From: Sedimenticola sp.
Lineage (GTDB): Bacteria; Pseudomonadota; Gammaproteobacteria; Chromatiales; Chromatiaceae
Assembly: GCA_030619405.1 (NCBI GenBank)
Contig: JAUXBK010000185.1
Coordinates: forward strand, 1 to 5,415
Length of the DNA stretch: 5,415 nt
Direction: 5' to 3'
In this document: positions 1-5,415 of the stretch, piece by piece
Layout of the letters: every line of letters starts with the position of its first letter
Position numbering within the stretch: position 1 is the stretch's first letter
Program-made: the position numbers and the translations under genes
The notes under the pieces: generated by a model
Databases searched by the model: none
The model's input: the letters and a program-made list of their open reading frames with translations, nothing else
Told to the model about the DNA's origin: nothing

Positions 1-936
1 CAGGGCATCGTCCAGCTTGCTCTCGGTCTGCTCTGCCCGGCGCATCAGGCGTACCGCGATCAGATCGACCAGCCGGTAGGCGGCCCAGACGCTGGAGATA
101 CTGGCCAGGAATTTCACCGCCACCAGCAGCACCAGCATGGCGCTCTCCGGCAGACCCAGCAGATTGATACCCAGCCACCAGATGATCGCCATCGCCATCA
201 GCCCGAGGGGGCGCAGGATCTGGTCCGATATCTTTTGGTACTCGGGCTCAGGGGTACGCCGCTTCCAGTGCCTGACCAGGGTCCGAAGGATGAATGAGAC
301 CAGCCGGTCGGCCGCCACACCAGTCAGCACGATGATAAACAGGGCGATCCAGCGCCAGTTCTCCAGCAGCAGTGGGGCCTGCTTGAGGCTGGGAGGCAGG
401 CTCTGCCGGAAACGGATGTGCCACGGCAGAAAGTCGCGATCTTTGTCGGTACCCTTGACCCGCTCTTGCGCCGACAGTTCGTCCAGCACCAGCGGCAGTT
501 TCTTTACCGTCTCCCGGTCGAACAGCCAGCGGCCATCCTTGACCCGCGAGATCTGCACCGCTCCGTTGTTGTAGGCATGGAACAGATAAGGCTTACCTCC
601 GGTGCGATCAGGAATCTTTTCGAGATCGATCACCCGGGTGCGGTCCAGAACCTCCAGCAGCATCCAGGCCAGGTCACTCCCCCGTTCTTTGCGGACCAGG
701 GGATTGATTTCCGAAAGATCCAGCGTGGCGGCCGCATCCCCGATGCGATCCGGCATACCACGCTTGATATCGTTCATGGCATGCAGAAAGCTCCCCATGG
801 TGGCGCGGGGGCTGTTGAGGGTTTCCGGTACCTGGGGGAGTTCTGCCGGCTTCCCGTCCCCGGCAGCGCCGGCGGCTGGAAGCCAGAGGGCAAACAGGAT
901 GCTGCAGAGGGCGAGCAGAAATAGCTTTCTGTTCAT
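1..936 (-). CDS. MscS-family mechanosensitive ion channel, N-terminal part (partial)
   Basis: This reading frame is open from an ATG at 936 to the window edge, giving 312 residues with no stop; the C-terminus is missing. Residues 1-25 look like a signal peptide: a short basic start (MNRK), a hydrophobic core and an AAGAA stretch for cleavage. Residues about 40-185 form a soluble, presumably periplasmic domain opening with SPRATMGSFLHAMN, a pattern I recall from large gammaproteobacterial MscS relatives. Hydrophobic segments follow at about 193-215, 242-261 and 265-290, then ESKLDDAL at the very edge, which matches the run-in to the MscS pore helix (usually DDALVPLL). The expected role is an inner-membrane channel that opens under membrane tension to release solutes during osmotic downshock. 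The pore helix and beta domain lie outside the window, so the family call rests on topology and this motif. An in-frame ATG four codons upstream (948) is an alternative start; neither has a strong Shine-Dalgarno, only GAGA-type bases before 936. The gene follows the response regulator by 161 bases. Confidence 0.8.
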   Translation of the reverse strand, partial: MNRKLFLLALCSILFALWLPAAGAAGDGKPAELPQVPETLNSPRATMGSFLHAMNDIKRGMPDRIGDAAATLDLSEINPLVRKERGSDLAWMLLEVLDRTRVIDLEKIPDRTGGKPYLFHAYNNGAVQISRVKDGRWLFDRETVKKLPLVLDELSAQERVKGTDKDRDFLPWHIRFRQSLPPSLKQAPLLLENWRWIALFIIVLTGVAADRLVSFILRTLVRHWKRRTPEPEYQKISDQILRPLGLMAMAIIWWLGINLLGLPESAMLVLLVAVKFLASISSVWAAYRLVDLIAVRLMRRAEQTESKLDDAL

Positions 937-1097
937 GGGGAGTCTCATAAATAGCGAGTAACCGTTCACGGGATCAGAAGACAGTAAGCCGCGGATTAAC
1001 GCGGATCAAACACGGATTGATTCGATATAGTTACGGAGTTTCAAACACGCAGGATACGCCGCTCGGCAAAGCTGTCGATTGTAACGCGGAGAGGTGC
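937..1097. other. Intergenic region between response regulator and channel gene
   Basis: This 161-base gap on the minus strand separates the response regulator stop from the channel start. It holds one copy of the 37-base dispersed repeat (987-1023). I found no hairpin followed by a T-run, so no classic terminator ends the response regulator transcript. I also saw no well-spaced -35/-10 pair for the channel gene. Read-through into the channel gene is possible, but the sequence does not prove it. Confidence 0.6.
987..1023 (+). repeat. Dispersed repeat, copy A (CCGCGGATTA type, 37 bases)
   Basis: The element begins AGCCGCGGATTAACGCGGAT and continues through CAAACACGGATTGATTC. It contains a small hairpin, CCGCG-GATTAA-CGCGG, and on the other strand a direct repeat of ATCCGCG. 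It matches copy C (3964-4000, opposite strand) at 35 of 37 positions by eye, and its first 20 bases are identical to copy B (3779-3798). It is non-coding and lies between genes. I recall similar ATCCGCGTTAATCCGCGG sequences scattered between genes in other bacterial genomes, so it is probably a genome-wide intergenic repeat; its function is unknown. Confidence 0.75.
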
Positions 1098-2651
1098 TCA
1101 GCGAGATGCGCTGCGGGCAACCGTGGACGACTCTGAGAAACGCTCTCGTATCTCCAGGAACTGTTCCAGGTTCTCCATCATCAGGCTCACCAGCTGTGGA
1201 TCGAACTGGCTGCCACTCTGTCCCTGGATATACTCCAGCACCTCATTGAGGGGCCAGGCCCGTTTGTAACAGCGATCGCTCCCCAGCGCATCGAATACAT
1301 CGGCCAGCGCCGTGATCCGCCCATAGATATGAATATCATCCTGCAACTGTCCGGCGGGGTAACCGCTGCCGTCCCACTTCTCGTGGTGGGTGAGGGCGAT
1401 GATCGCACCGATATCCATCAGCACCAGGCCCGACCCCTTGAGGATCTCATGACCGCGCATGGCATGGGTCTTCATCACCTCCCACTCGCCCGGGTCCAGC
1501 TTTCCCGGCTTGTTGAGGATCGCATCCGGGATGCCGATTTTACCGATGTCGTGCAGCGGTGAGGCGTACTTGATCAGGATCGACTCTTCATTGGAGAGGC
1601 CGATCAGCCGTGCCAGCAGATCCGAGTAATAGGCCACCCGCTTGACGTGGAAACCGGTCTCGTGGGAGCGGGATTCCACCACCTCACCCAGGCGGTAGAT
1701 CATCTCCCGCTGACTGTCATCGATCAACTCATTGAGCTGGATGTTCTCCAGGATGACGATCAGATTCTCGGTGAAGATATCGAGCAGTTGGGTATCGAGT
1801 TCAGACAGGGGGTGCTCGACTTCTGCATAGAACAGCAGGGTGATGCTCTTGCTGGAGCAGTACATCACCAGCTGGTTGTCTCTGAACACATTCTCCCGGC
1901 GATGGACCGCTTCCGTGACGACACCCTGTTTCTTTTCCGGCATCCGTTCCAGCTCGATGTGCTCCACCACCCCCAGGGCATGGGTGGAAGAGATCATCTC
2001 CAGCTGGGTCTCCTTCAGTCGGAAGGCGCTGGTCTCACAGGAGAATACCGCCGTATCGTCCAGATTCAGCAGGGCGATCAGCTGCCGCAGGGTGACGTTC
2101 ACGAAACTGTTGAGCTCCTGCCGGGAAGAGATGCCTCGAGAGGCCCGGATCAGCTTCTCCAGCCCCTTCTTGCTCTTCTGCAGCGTGACGATGTCCCGAT
2201 AGGCGCGAAGCCCGGCGTAGACCAGGGTGGAAAGCTTCGAGGTGGTCAGCTCGGTCTTGTTCTTGTAGTCATTGATATCGTAGTCCCGGATCACCTGCTG
2301 CTCCGGGGCCTGACCGGGCTGCCCGGTACGCAGCACGATACGCACCGCCGTGTTGCCGACCTCCTCCCGGATATATCTGACCAGTTCCAGTCCGGCGTGT
2401 TCGCTCTCCATCACCACATCCAGCAGGATCATGGCGATGTCTGGCGTGGTCTCGACCACGTGCATCGCCTCTTCTGCGGAGTAACTATGGATGAATTCCA
2501 GCCCCCGGCCCTCAAAATCGAATCGTTTGAGTGCCAATCGGGTAACGGTGTGAACATCCTTCTCGTCATCGACGATCAGTATCTTCCAGGGCCTCCCCAT
2601 GCCTTTATTGTAAGTATGACGGGCATTCCCGAGAGACAGCGGTTCATTCAT
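1098..2651 (-). CDS. Response regulator with receiver, DUF3369 and HD-GYP domains (predicted c-di-GMP phosphodiesterase)
   Basis: This is a complete 517-residue protein. Residues 22-150 are a CheY-like receiver: acidic pocket D28-D29, phospho-acceptor D78 (ILLDVV), T109 in the LRTG turn, and the conserved lysine within DYKNKTEL (K130 or K132). Residues about 155-315 fit DUF3369, a GAF-like domain regularly found between such receivers and HD-GYP domains. Residues about 320-500 are an HD-GYP domain with an apparently complete metal site: ETG-HV at 331-336, HD at 367-368 followed by IGK, H396, H401, the full HHEKWDGSGYP signature at 422-432, and D451. HD-GYP enzymes hydrolyse cyclic di-GMP to pGpG or GMP, lowering this second messenger. 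Phosphorylation by an unseen histidine kinase presumably controls activity, and the location is probably cytoplasmic since no membrane segment is visible. The ATG at 2651 is supported by AGGGGAG ten bases upstream; M18 is a weaker alternative that would still keep the receiver. It lies 102 bases downstream of the HDOD gene on the same strand, so co-transcription is plausible. The catalytic call is strong; the physiological target is unknown. Confidence 0.95.
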   Translation of the reverse strand: MNEPLSLGNARHTYNKGMGRPWKILIVDDEKDVHTVTRLALKRFDFEGRGLEFIHSYSAEEAMHVVETTPDIAMILLDVVMESEHAGLELVRYIREEVGNTAVRIVLRTGQPGQAPEQQVIRDYDINDYKNKTELTTSKLSTLVYAGLRAYRDIVTLQKSKKGLEKLIRASRGISSRQELNSFVNVTLRQLIALLNLDDTAVFSCETSAFRLKETQLEMISSTHALGVVEHIELERMPEKKQGVVTEAVHRRENVFRDNQLVMYCSSKSITLLFYAEVEHPLSELDTQLLDIFTENLIVILENIQLNELIDDSQREMIYRLGEVVESRSHETGFHVKRVAYYSDLLARLIGLSNEESILIKYASPLHDIGKIGIPDAILNKPGKLDPGEWEVMKTHAMRGHEILKGSGLVLMDIGAIIALTHHEKWDGSGYPAGQLQDDIHIYGRITALADVFDALGSDRCYKRAWPLNEVLEYIQGQSGSQFDPQLVSLMMENLEQFLEIRERFSESSTVARSASR

Positions 2652-2656
2652 TTCTG

Positions 2657-2682
2657 ACAGGCTCCCCTACCTGTTTCACAGG
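2657..2682 (-). promoter_or_regulatory. Ribosome binding site inside two mutually exclusive small hairpins
   Basis: The Shine-Dalgarno AGGGGAG (2668-2662) lies ten bases before the response regulator ATG. In the transcript, ACAGGU (2674-2669) can pair with GCCUGU (2662-2657), six pairs with one U-G, placing most of the Shine-Dalgarno in the loop. The same ACAGG (2674-2670) can instead pair with an upstream CCUGU (2682-2678) across a three-base GAA loop, which would free the ribosome site. The geometry is directly visible. Any switching role is inference, and both stems are short, so chance is a real alternative. Confidence 0.4.
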
Positions 2683-2753
2683 ACCGAATCATTTTATTCC
2701 TGAAAATGTGGATGATTACACAAAGTTGAAACAATTTCTCATTTACTCTTGAT

Positions 2754-3650
2754 TTAACTCTCAAAAATCCGTATCACTTCCGGCGCCTGCGCCATCACCT
2801 GGCCGCACTGTTCCTGCAGACTCTCTCTCCCCAGACCGCAGCTGTCCAGAGCACAGGGGTCGATCAACTCCAGGCGCCCCATCCCCTCCTTCAGCTCCGG
2901 CAAGGCAATGGCATCGGCGATACGCACGGCGATATACAGCCGTGTGGCAGCCAGTTCGTCCACCCGTGAAAACCGGGGATCGTGCTGATGGCTGACGCTG
3001 TCACTCAGCAGCTCCGGCAATCCCCAGCTCTCCATCAGCGCTCCACCCACGTCGGCATAGGTAAACCCCAACAGGGCACTCTCATCACCCGGCAGGTAGT
3101 CGAACCCGGCGTGACTGCTGTCCAGCTCCCGCAGCCGCGGCATCTGCTCCACCACCACCAACTTTCCGATGTTGCTCAACAGACCGGCCACGAACAGCAG
3201 CTCGCCCATACCCAGCTGGCCCATCCTGCCCAGCAGGCGGGCAGCGAGTGCCGCGTAAACGCTCTGTTTCCAGAACTGGCGCATATCGACCATTTCACCA
3301 CCAACGCCGTTGAAGACACCAACCGCCGCTGTCGCCAGCGCCAGGTTGTTCAGTTCGTTGGTGCCAATCAGCGTGATGGCCTGATTGACCGTGCTGACGC
3401 GGGACCTGAACCCGTACAGGGCGCTATTGGCCAGCTGCAGCACCCGCGCTGTCAGCGCCGGGTCATTGGAGATGAGGCGGGCGATTTCAACAGCCGAGCT
3501 GTTGGAGTCTGCAACCAACTCCCGCAACCGCAGACAGATGTCCGGCAGCGTGTAGAGCTTTCCGGCCTGGGCCACCAGCATCCCGAAATCTACCCGGCCC
3601 CGCTCAGCGAACGGTTCCGGTCCTGCCTTCAAACCCTGTTGCAGCGCCAA
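2754..3650 (-). CDS. HDOD-domain signalling protein
   Basis: With a TTG start at 3650 the protein has 298 residues, a usual size for stand-alone HDOD proteins. The domain fills most of the chain: LYTLPDICLRL from residue 32, SNDPALTARVLQLANSALYG at about 61-80, QAITLIGTNELNNLAL at 90-105, LLSNIGKLVVV at 157-167 and GGALMESWGLPELL at 202-215. HDOD domains resemble HD phosphohydrolases but usually act without catalysis, as scaffolds in stress, motility or c-di-GMP signalling. Here the usual HD pair is SN, so hydrolysis is unlikely. No GAF, receiver, EAL or membrane segment is present, so it is probably a soluble cytoplasmic adaptor. The TTG at 3650 is preferred because AGGGAG sits six bases upstream. 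The frame is open further up to a TTG at 3701 (315 residues, poor ribosome site, next to a palindrome), and an ATG at 3581 would give 275 residues with the domain intact. The next gene, 102 bases downstream, encodes an HD-GYP phosphodiesterase, so a shared c-di-GMP pathway is a fair inference. Confidence 0.88.
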   Translation of the reverse strand: MALQQGLKAGPEPFAERGRVDFGMLVAQAGKLYTLPDICLRLRELVADSNSSAVEIARLISNDPALTARVLQLANSALYGFRSRVSTVNQAITLIGTNELNNLALATAAVGVFNGVGGEMVDMRQFWKQSVYAALAARLLGRMGQLGMGELLFVAGLLSNIGKLVVVEQMPRLRELDSSHAGFDYLPGDESALLGFTYADVGGALMESWGLPELLSDSVSHQHDPRFSRVDELAATRLYIAVRIADAIALPELKEGMGRLELIDPCALDSCGLGRESLQEQCGQVMAQAPEVIRIFES

Positions 3651-3656
3651 TGCCTT

Positions 3657-3662
3657 CTCCCT
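3657..3662 (-). promoter_or_regulatory. Strong Shine-Dalgarno that decides a TTG start
   Basis: The minus strand reads AGGGAG, then the six bases AAGGCA, then TTG at 3650. This is near-ideal spacing and much better than anything before the upstream TTG (3701) or the internal ATG (3581). It is the main reason for choosing a non-ATG start for the HDOD gene, which may limit translation. Confidence 0.6.
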
Positions 3663-3705
3663 GCCCGATATTAATGTGTAGACACAGAGTGCTAGCGGCA
3701 ACCAC

Positions 3706-3730
3706 GGCTGTTTTCTTTACCGAAACAGCC
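3706..3730. promoter_or_regulatory. Perfect 8-base inverted repeat upstream of the HDOD gene
   Basis: GGCTGTTT (3706-3713) and AAACAGCC (3723-3730) are exact reverse complements around a nine-base centre. The element ends 55 bases before the preferred TTG start, a suitable place for a repressor or activator operator, or for a hairpin in the mRNA leader. Arm length and spacing fit a dimeric helix-turn-helix regulator, but no regulator is identified. On neither strand is it followed by a T-run, so a terminator is unlikely. Confidence 0.4.
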
Positions 3731-3778
3731 TGCAATCCGAGGGTTCTAGGTTTTGTATGCGTTCACGAATAAAAAAGC

Positions 3779-3798
3779 AGCCGCGGATTAACGCGGAT
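3779..3798 (+). repeat. Dispersed repeat, copy B (short, 20 bases)
   Basis: The bases AGCCGCGGATTAACGCGGAT are identical to the first 20 bases of copy A (987-1006). The match then stops, so this is a truncated or core-only copy. It keeps the CCGCG-GATTAA-CGCGG mini-hairpin. It is inverted relative to copy C, about 165 bases away. Confidence 0.65.
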
Positions 3799-3854
3799 AT
3801 TGTTATGGATGTGATACACGAAGGCAGCACGAAATCTAGCTTTTCAGTTTCCGC

Positions 3855-3895
3855 GTGGGCACAAAAAACGTGCCCACCCTACCGTAGGGTGGGCA
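3855..3895. repeat. Double hairpin with a shared arm (GTGGGCAC element)
   Basis: GTGGGCAC (3855-3862) pairs with GTGCCCAC (3870-3877) across the seven-base loop AAAAAAC. The right arm is also part of TGCCCACCCTA (3871-3881), which pairs over 11 bases with TAGGGTGGGCA (3885-3895) around a CCG loop. The two stems therefore exclude each other. I recall closely similar 'tagggtgggcac...gtgcccac' elements between genes in many gammaproteobacterial genomes, so this is probably a dispersed intergenic palindrome rather than a locus-specific switch. No gene is encoded by it. Confidence 0.7.
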
Positions 3896-3963
3896 TGCCT
3901 TTTATGCTCACCATTGACCTAATCAAGAGATCTATTATCAGTTATGGTCAGCTTATAAAGTCT

Positions 3964-4000
3964 GAATCAACCCGTGTTTGATCCGCGCTAATCCGCGGCT
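3964..4000 (-). repeat. Dispersed repeat, copy C (37 bases, inverted relative to A)
   Basis: Read on the minus strand it begins AGCCGCGGATTAGCGCGGAT and ends with GGGTTGATTC. It differs from copy A (987-1023) at only two positions, an A to G change in the hairpin loop and one in the tail. With copy A it forms a long-distance inverted pair enclosing the HDOD and response regulator genes, about 2.9 kb apart. The G in the loop still leaves the CCGCG/CGCGG stem intact. Confidence 0.75.
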
Positions 4001-4055
4001 AAGTATCTTTATTATCCCGAGAATGGATACCGGGTTTTGACCGTCCGGAAACGAC

Positions 4056-4081
4056 AAAGCCCCCGCCAGGGCAGGGGCTTT
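4056..4081 (-). terminator. Intrinsic terminator of clpB
   Basis: In the minus-strand transcript, AAAGCCCC (4081-4074) pairs with GGGGCUUU (4063-4056). The stem extends inward by a U-G pair and two G-C pairs to a CCUG tetraloop, 11 pairs in all. It is followed by UUUGUCGUUU. It begins 22 bases after the clpB stop. The U-G pair becomes an A-C mismatch on the plus strand, and the plus-strand tail has few T residues, so it favours minus-strand termination. Confidence 0.85.
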
Positions 4082-4103
4082 ATCCGTTCTACTCATATCG
4101 GTA

Positions 4104-5415
4104 TCAGGCCGCCGATGCGGTGGGCTCTCCTTTGCTGAAGGTGAGCCCGTCACCGGCCACATCCACCCGGATCACATCGCCACTGGCGAAGTGCCCCGAC
4201 AGGATCTCCTGAGCCAGCGGGTTCTCCAGCTGTTGCTGAATTGCCCGCTTCAAAGGCCGAGCGCCATACACCGGGTCGAAGCCGGCCTCGCCGAGCCGGT
4301 CCAGCGCGGCCTGGGTGATATCGAGACCGATATCCCGATCCGCCAGGCGTTGACGCAGATAACCAATCTGGATCACGGTAATGGCCCGGATCTGCTCTCT
4401 CCCCAGGGGATGGAATACCACCGTCTCATCCACCCGGTTGATGAACTCGGGCCGGAAATGCTGTCCGACCACCTCCATCACCGCGATCTTCATCGCCTCG
4501 TAGTCACCCGTGCCCACCATCTCCTGGATCATCTGTGAACCCAGGTTTGAGGTCATCACGATTACCGTGTTGCGAAAATCGACCGTCCGACCCTGCCCAT
4601 CCGTGAGACGGCCGTCGTCCAGCACCTGCAGCAGCACGTTGAATACGTCCGGGTGGGCCTTCTCCACCTCATCCATCAGGATCACGCTGTAGGGACGGCG
4701 CCGCACCAGCTCAGTGAGATAGCCGCCCTCCTCGTAACCCACATAGCCCGGGGGGGCACCGATCAACCGGGCCACGGAGTGCTTCTCCATGAACTCGGAC
4801 ATATCGATCCGCACCATCGCCTCCTCGGTGTCGAACAGGAACTCAGCCAGCGCCTTGCACAGCTCGGTCTTGCCCACACCGGTCGGACCGAGGAACAGGA
4901 ACGAGCCATTGGGCCGGTTGGGATCGGCCAGTCCGGCACGGGAACGTCGGATCGCATTGGCGACGGCACCCACCGCCTCCTCCTGCCCGACCACCCGCCT
5001 GGAGAGCGCCTGTTCCACCTTCAGCAGTTCCTCCTTCTCGCCTTCCAGCATCTTGGCCACCGGGATGCCGGTCCATTTGGAGACGATGCCGGCGATCTCT
5101 TCGTCAGTCACCTTGTTTCGCAGCAGCGTCATCTCCTGCATCTCGGCCTGGGCCGCCATCTCGAGCTGCTTCTCCAGCTCCGGGATACGGCCGTACTGCA
5201 GCTCTGACATCCGTTGCAGATCACTGGCACGACGTGCGGTCTCCATCTCCTGACGGGCCCGCTCCAGCTCCTCCTTGATATGGGTGGCACCCTGCAGCGC
5301 CGCCTTCTCCGACTTCCACACCTCTTCCATGTCGGAGAATTCACGCTCCAGCTTGACGATCTCCGACTCCAGATCGGCCAGACGCTTCCTGGAGGCCTCG
5401 TCGGACTCCTTCTTC
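4104..5415 (-). CDS. clpB: ATP-dependent chaperone ClpB, C-terminal half (partial)
   Basis: The frame is open from the window edge to a TGA at 4104-4106, giving 436 visible residues; the N-terminal domain and first AAA+ ring lie upstream. ClpB is a cytoplasmic hexameric disaggregase that works with DnaK to pull proteins out of aggregates. Visible residues 1 to about 95 are the end of the coiled-coil middle domain (KKESDEASRKRLADLE at the edge, SELQYGRIPELEKQLE near 70-85). The second AAA+ module follows: Walker A GPTGVGKT at 176-183, pore loop GYVG at 223-226, Walker B VILMDE at 244-249, sensor 1 TSN at 288-290, arginine finger in FINRVDE (R327) and sensor 2 in GARPLKR (R386). Adding 429 gives the E. 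coli numbers K611, Y653, E678, R756 and R815, so there are no net insertions across this span. The tail ends in a short alanine-rich stretch. An internal ATG at 5330 is not the start, since clear ClpB sequence continues upstream of it. Promoter and any heat-shock signal are outside the window. Confidence 0.98.
   Translation of the reverse strand, partial: KKESDEASRKRLADLESEIVKLEREFSDMEEVWKSEKAALQGATHIKEELERARQEMETARRASDLQRMSELQYGRIPELEKQLEMAAQAEMQEMTLLRNKVTDEEIAGIVSKWTGIPVAKMLEGEKEELLKVEQALSRRVVGQEEAVGAVANAIRRSRAGLADPNRPNGSFLFLGPTGVGKTELCKALAEFLFDTEEAMVRIDMSEFMEKHSVARLIGAPPGYVGYEEGGYLTELVRRRPYSVILMDEVEKAHPDVFNVLLQVLDDGRLTDGQGRTVDFRNTVIVMTSNLGSQMIQEMVGTGDYEAMKIAVMEVVGQHFRPEFINRVDETVVFHPLGREQIRAITVIQIGYLRQRLADRDIGLDITQAALDRLGEAGFDPVYGARPLKRAIQQQLENPLAQEILSGHFASGDVIRVDVAGDGLTFSKGEPTASAA

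Larger units (their letters stand above)
3651..4103. other. Gene-free region between clpB and the HDOD gene, rich in repeats
   Basis: About 450 bases separate clpB from the likely HDOD start. From high to low coordinate it holds the clpB terminator (4056-4081), dispersed repeat copy C (3964-4000), a double hairpin (3855-3895), repeat copy B (3779-3798) and a perfect palindrome (3706-3730). Short open frames crossing it merely read through these repeats and have no ribosome site or recognisable domain. The promoter of the HDOD gene must lie here if it is separately transcribed, as the clpB terminator suggests, but I see no convincing -35/-10 pair. No c-di-GMP riboswitch core was found. Confidence 0.65.

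Noticed and set aside
418..961. Plus-strand open frames opposite the channel gene
   Set aside because: They overlap a convincing minus-strand channel gene with signal peptide and membrane segments, and show no domain of their own.
1647..2657. A 336-codon open frame on the plus strand opposite the response regulator
   Set aside because: It is the antisense shadow of a GC-rich, strongly supported gene. Its translation is rich in H, Q, L and D with no recognisable domain, and no ribosome site supports it.
2683..2753. A separate promoter for the response regulator in the AT-rich spacer
   Set aside because: A TAAAAT -10-like hexamer is present, but no -35-like sequence stands at 16-18 bases; the best TTGTGT is about 21 bases away.
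2982..3674. A 230-codon plus-strand open frame opposite the HDOD gene
   Set aside because: The opposite strand encodes a clear HDOD domain in this interval; the antisense translation is low-complexity and unlike any family I know.
3902..3930. A promoter-like minus-strand pair TTGATT and TAAAAG with 16-base spacing
   Set aside because: Each hexamer matches only four of six consensus bases in an AT-rich stretch, and it lies some 250 bases from the HDOD start with hairpins between, so it is not supportable.
3702..3980. A c-di-GMP riboswitch upstream of the signalling genes
   Set aside because: The context made it worth looking for, but I could not find the conserved GEMM core or its paired stems on the minus strand.
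3757..3981. A 74-codon plus-strand open frame in the clpB-HDOD spacer
   Set aside because: It is made almost wholly of repeat copy B, the GTGGGCAC hairpins and part of copy C, the usual source of spurious small proteins.
3953..4162. A 69-codon minus-strand open frame overlapping the clpB end
   Set aside because: It overlaps the clpB coding end in another frame and runs through the terminator and repeat copy C.

Overview
The window looks like chromosomal DNA from a moderately GC-rich gammaproteobacterium. The visible ClpB half is collinear with the Escherichia coli protein residue for residue through all catalytic motifs. The short dispersed repeats between genes resemble ones I recall from Chromatiales and sulfur-oxidiser type genomes; that lineage guess is inference. 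All four genes lie on the minus strand, so transcription runs from high to low coordinates. Nothing suggests a plasmid, prophage, CRISPR array, RNA gene or insertion sequence.

Layout in transcription order. (1) 5415-4104 is the C-terminal half of clpB (start outside the window), closed by a strong intrinsic terminator at 4056-4081. (2) 4103-3651 has no gene. It holds three kinds of repeat: two copies of a CCGCGGATTA-type element, a double GTGGGCAC hairpin, and a perfect palindrome just upstream of the next gene. (3) 3650-2754 is a stand-alone HDOD-domain protein, most likely starting at a TTG behind a strong Shine-Dalgarno. (4) A 102-base AT-rich spacer carries the ribosome site and two competing small hairpins. 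(5) 2651-1098 is a response regulator with receiver, DUF3369 and HD-GYP domains, predicted to hydrolyse cyclic di-GMP. (6) A 161-base spacer holds another copy of the CCGCGGATTA-type element. (7) 936-1 is the N-terminal part of an MscS-family mechanosensitive channel with a signal peptide and periplasmic domain; its pore and beta domain lie beyond the window.

The biological theme of the centre is signalling: an HDOD scaffold-type protein followed on the same strand by a phosphorylation-controlled c-di-GMP phosphodiesterase. No diguanylate cyclase or sensor kinase is in view, so the phosphodonor is unknown. The pair is bracketed by two 37-base near-identical repeats in opposite orientation (987-1023 and 3964-4000), the most notable structural feature. 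ClpB (disaggregase) and the channel (osmotic safety valve) are housekeeping or stress genes with no evident functional link to the pair. I found no convincing evidence of an entirely new system here. The points worth a second look are the repeats, the translation-initiation structures and the degenerate HD site of the HDOD protein.
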